Source of the DNA: DASXZH01 sp963829965
GTDB lineage: Bacteria; Armatimonadota; Fimbriimonadia; Fimbriimonadales; Fimbriimonadaceae
Reading direction: 5' to 3'
DNA: 64,000 bases
Assembly: GCA_963829965.1 (NCBI GenBank)
Contig: CAWHLK010000036.1
Location: forward strand, 108,782-172,781
Shown here one piece after another: positions 61,544-64,000 of the stretch. Under the pieces are notes generated by a model. That model was given only the letters and a program-made list of their open reading frames with translations. It made no database searches and had not been told where the DNA came from. The first letter of the stretch is position 1, and each line of letters opens with the position of its first letter. A program made the position numbers and the translations under genes.

Positions 61544-61750
61544 TTAATTGATCGCGACCACTTCGTAGCCGACTTCGGCCACGGCCGCCTTTAGGGCCGA
61601 GTCGTCGAAGCCGCCGCCCGTCACGACGGCGCTCTTCTTCTCGAGGCTCACCTCGGCGCTCTCGACGCCGGACACGCCGGTCAAGGCTTCCTTGACGTGC
61701 GCGGCGCAATGGTCGCAGCTCATGCCCTCGATGGAAAGCGTCTTCTTCAT
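61544..61750 (-). CDS. copZ: CopZ-like copper chaperone (HMA domain)
   Basis: 68 residues, a single heavy-metal-associated domain: MKKTLSIEGMSCDHCAAHVKEAL with the MxCxxC metal site at about residues 10-15, and the usual ferredoxin-like ending ALKAAVAEVGYEVVAIN. The frame is intact. It lies between CopA and the response regulator on the same strand and would pass Cu(I) to CopA. Confidence 0.93.
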   Translation of the reverse strand: MKKTLSIEGMSCDHCAAHVKEALTGVSGVESAEVSLEKKSAVVTGGGFDDSALKAAVAEVGYEVVAIN

Positions 61751-61829
61751 ACACTACCTCCCGAAAACGTTAATGCAATTCGCCGAAGGCGAACCATACA
61801 AACAATTTCCTTGCATTCTCGCGTAAGAA

Positions 61830-63797
61830 TTACGCGATGGACTTGAAGCCCTTTAGTCGCAATGCGTTCGTCAGGACGGAGACCGAGCTCATCGACATCG
61901 CGGCCGCCGCGAGGATGGGGTTGAGCAATGGCCCGCCGAAGGCGTACAGGATGCCGGCAGCTATGGGTATGCCGAGCACGTTGTAGCCGAAGGCCCAGAA
62001 CAGATTCTGCTTGATGTTCCGGATGACGGTCTTCGACAGCTTGATCGCCGCGGCCACGTCCATGAGGTCGCAGCGCATGAGCACGATGTCCGCGCTCTCC
62101 ATGGCCACGTCCGTGCCCGAGCCGATGGCGATCCCGATATCGGCTTGTGCCAGGGCCGGGGCGTCGTTGATGCCGTCGCCGACCATCGCGACCTTCCTGC
62201 CCGCCGCCTGCAGCTTTTTCACCTCGGCCGACTTGTCCTGCGGCAGGACTTCGGCTAGAACCGAGTCGATGCCGACCTGCTTGGCTATAGCTTCGGCGGT
62301 CCGCCTCGAATCGCCGGTGATCATCGCCACGGAGATGCCCATCTTGTGCAGTGCCGCGATGCCTTAGCGCTGGAATCCTTCACGGGGTCGGCGACGCGCG
62401 ATGAGGCCGGCGAACTTCCCGTCGACGGCTATGTGCATCGGGGTCTTGCCCTCGCCGGAGAGGCGATCGACATCGGCCCCGCGCCGGCCGGGCCGACGGA
62501 TCGACGCCCTCGGCGAGGAGGTGCCGGGCGTTGCCCAGCAGGCACGCTCCTGCTCGCTATCAGGGCCATGATGCCGTGGCCCGGAACGGCGGAGAAATCC
62601 GTGGCTGCCCGAAGCCGCGCCCCCGCTCGTCGGCGGCGCGAAGCAGCGCCTCGCCGAGCGGGTGCTCGGAGGCCTTTTCCGCCGAAGCCGCGAGGGAAAG
62701 GAGGCCGAGTTCGTCGAGTCCGAGGGAGCGGAGCTCCGGCCCGGGGACGTATGTCGGTGAGCTCGGGCCTGCCCTTCGTGATGGTGCCCGTCTTGTCGAA
62801 GACGATGGTATCGATTTTATGCGCCGTCTCGAGGGCGGCCCCCGACTTGATGAGGACGCCGTACTCGGCGCCCTTGCCGGTGCCGACCATGATGGCCGTA
62901 GGCGTGGCCAGGCCGAGGGCGCAGGGGCAGGCGATGGTGAGGACGGCGACGAAGACGGTGAGCGCGAAGACGGCCGTGTGCCCCAGGATAAGCCACGTTC
63001 CGGCCGTCACGAGCGCGATGCCGAAGACGATGGGCACGAAGATGCCGGAAACGACGTCGGCCAGCTGGGCGATTGGCGCCTTCGAGCCCTGGGCGTCCTC
63101 GACGAGCTTGATGATCCGCGAAAGCATCGTATCCGCGCCGACCTTCGTCGCCCGGAAGGTGAAGCTGCCGTTCCCGTTCATGCTCGCGCCGATTACCTCG
63201 GACCCGACGCCCTTCTCCACGGGAATGCTCTCCCCCGTGGTGGTAGGACTCGTCCACCGCGCTGTGGCCGCCGACGATGACGCCGTCGACCGGGATCTTC
63301 TCGCCGGGCCTGAGCCAGGATGGCGTCGCCGGCCTCGACCTCGTCGATCGGAATCTCGATCTCGACGCCGTCGTGGACGACGGTGGCCGTCTTCGGCGCC
63401 AGCCCCATCAGCTTCTTTATCGATTCCGAGGTGCGGCCCTTGGTGACCGCCTCCAGCGACTTGCCGAGGAGGATCAGGGTGATGATGACGCCGGTGTTCG
63501 GGAAGTAGAGGCTCTCGACCGCTTTGAGATTGCAGGCCGCGATCTGAAATACCGAATAGACGCTGTAGAGAAAGGCCGCCGACGTGCCCATCGCGATGAG
63601 ACTGTCCATGTTCGGCGAGAGCCGGAGTATCGCCCTGTAGCCGACGAGGTAGAAGCGGTAGCCGGCAGCGATGACCGGAAGGACCAGGGTCTGCTTCGAG
63701 GAGCGCGTATCGCAGCGGGGCTTCCATCGGGCTGAGGGCTGAGGGGAGCGGCAGCCCCAGCATCGCTCCCATCGCGACATACAGCAGCGGCATCGGG
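61830..63797 (-). pseudogene. copA: Copper-translocating P1B-type ATPase CopA, frameshifted and N-terminally cut
   Basis: Exports Cu(I) using ATP. Pieces in order on the minus strand: first membrane helices (MPLLYVAMGAMLGLPLPSAL; NMDSLIAMGTSAAFLYSVYS), the actuator domain with GESIPVEKG, the metal site ACPCALGLATP, and the phosphorylation site FDKTGTITKG. Then come ITGDSRRTAEAIAKQVGID, GDGINDAPALAQADIGIAIG and the last helices ending RLKGFKSIA. Frame changes occur near 62,345, several times between 62,400 and 62,760, and near 63,250, 63,300 and 63,700. The N-terminal metal-binding domains are missing because the sequence changes to another gene at about 63,797. Confidence 0.88.
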
Positions 63798-64000
63798 GAC
63801 TTCTTTGATCGTATTTTCAGCATCCAGTATCTCAAATATACGCTGCGATGAAGCGAGGCCGATATTGATCTTACTATAGGAAGTAGAAAAGCTTTTGGCA
63901 GGCTGTATGAGCAAGGCAAAGGTGAGTATAAGCTGAATGAAGCTGGCGGCGTCCATCTGACCGCTTACTACGATAGCTCCGCCAAACCATAATACCAGAG
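63798..64000 (-). CDS. ABC transporter membrane-domain fragment (third sequence source)
   Basis: About 67 codons, open at the window end: VLWFGGAIVVSGQMDAASF, IQLILTFALLIQPAKSFSTS, YSKINIGLASSQRIFEILDA and ENTIKEVP. This is the last helix of an MsbA-type ABC membrane domain and the linker that leads to the nucleotide-binding domain. Codon use and composition are clearly more AT-rich than in CopA, and the wording resembles Bacteroidota exporters. The nucleotide-binding domain is absent because CopA sequence begins in its place. Confidence 0.75.

Noticed and set aside
62346..63446. 366-residue plus-strand frame over CopA
   Set aside because: CopA motifs are on the minus strand; this frame is the complement of a broken gene.

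Overview
The first 56.5 kb reads as one bacterial chromosome fragment. It has moderate-to-high GC, genes packed tightly on both strands, and menaquinone genes. The cell is diderm: there is an SLH-domain porin ending in Phe, a TolC-type channel, and tripartite RND pumps. A prepilin-like protein of the kind abundant in Armatimonadota and Planctomycetota (N-terminal GFTLIELLVVIAIIAILAAILFP, split here as GFTLIELLVV / IAIIAILAAI, and a late ADGH motif) and a planctomycete-type cytochrome suggest an Armatimonadota (Fimbriimonadia-like) host. That placement is inference. The last 7.5 kb does not belong with it: at about 56,473 two unrelated genes are cut at the same base, and at about 63,797 a second join leads into a third, more AT-rich sequence. 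The window is best read as a chimeric (probably metagenomic) contig.

Layout. 0-3 kb: phosphate ABC transporter pstS-pstC-pstA (pstA frameshifted and cut by the window edge), with Pho-box-like 11-bp-period repeats upstream. 3-8.5 kb: RND efflux pair and an ECF sigma factor. 8.6-11.4 kb: SLH porin and a small cytochrome c. 11.7-18.4 kb: a complete RND-adaptor-TolC operon. 18.4-21.1 kb: prepilin-like protein, a phased Pho-like repeat array, TauE/SafE permease with DUF1634 partner, tRNA-Leu(GAG). 21.4-25.8 kb: an accessory island bounded by a 78/79-bp direct repeat and holding a SUMF1-like gene, an orphan RHS tip with a cysteine-rich tail, a PQQ-propeller protein and an IS3-family element. 25.8-34.4 kb: two large secreted propeller proteins sharing the same Ig-like module, with two thioredoxin-fold proteins between them. 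34.4-37.9 kb: methyltransferase, HAD phosphatase, polyprenyl synthase and MenG. 38.2-42.6 kb: four metabolic enzymes separated by word-like intergenic repeats. 42.6-45.5 kb: the conserved jag-yidC-yidD-rnpA-rpmH cluster. 45.7-56.5 kb: diguanylate cyclase, SPFH protein, pyrD, gyrB, a nucleotidyltransferase pair, a DinG-like helicase, YceI and a truncated GH2 glycosidase.

Region 56.47-63.80 kb is visibly GC-richer and encodes copper handling: an HMA-TauE/SafE-cupredoxin protein, an OmpR-type regulator and sensor kinase, CopZ and CopA, plus endonuclease III. Nearly every long gene there is broken by single-base shifts, several in homopolymer runs, so sequencing error is more likely than true decay. 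The final 200 bp encode part of an ABC-transporter membrane domain.

The best candidates for something new are the translationally coupled RHS-tail/SUMF1-like pair inside its direct-repeat-bounded island, the phased TTAAC-N6-TTAAC arrays linking pst with another locus, and an rnpA frame with no ATG, GTG or TTG start that stays open through the whole of rpmH.
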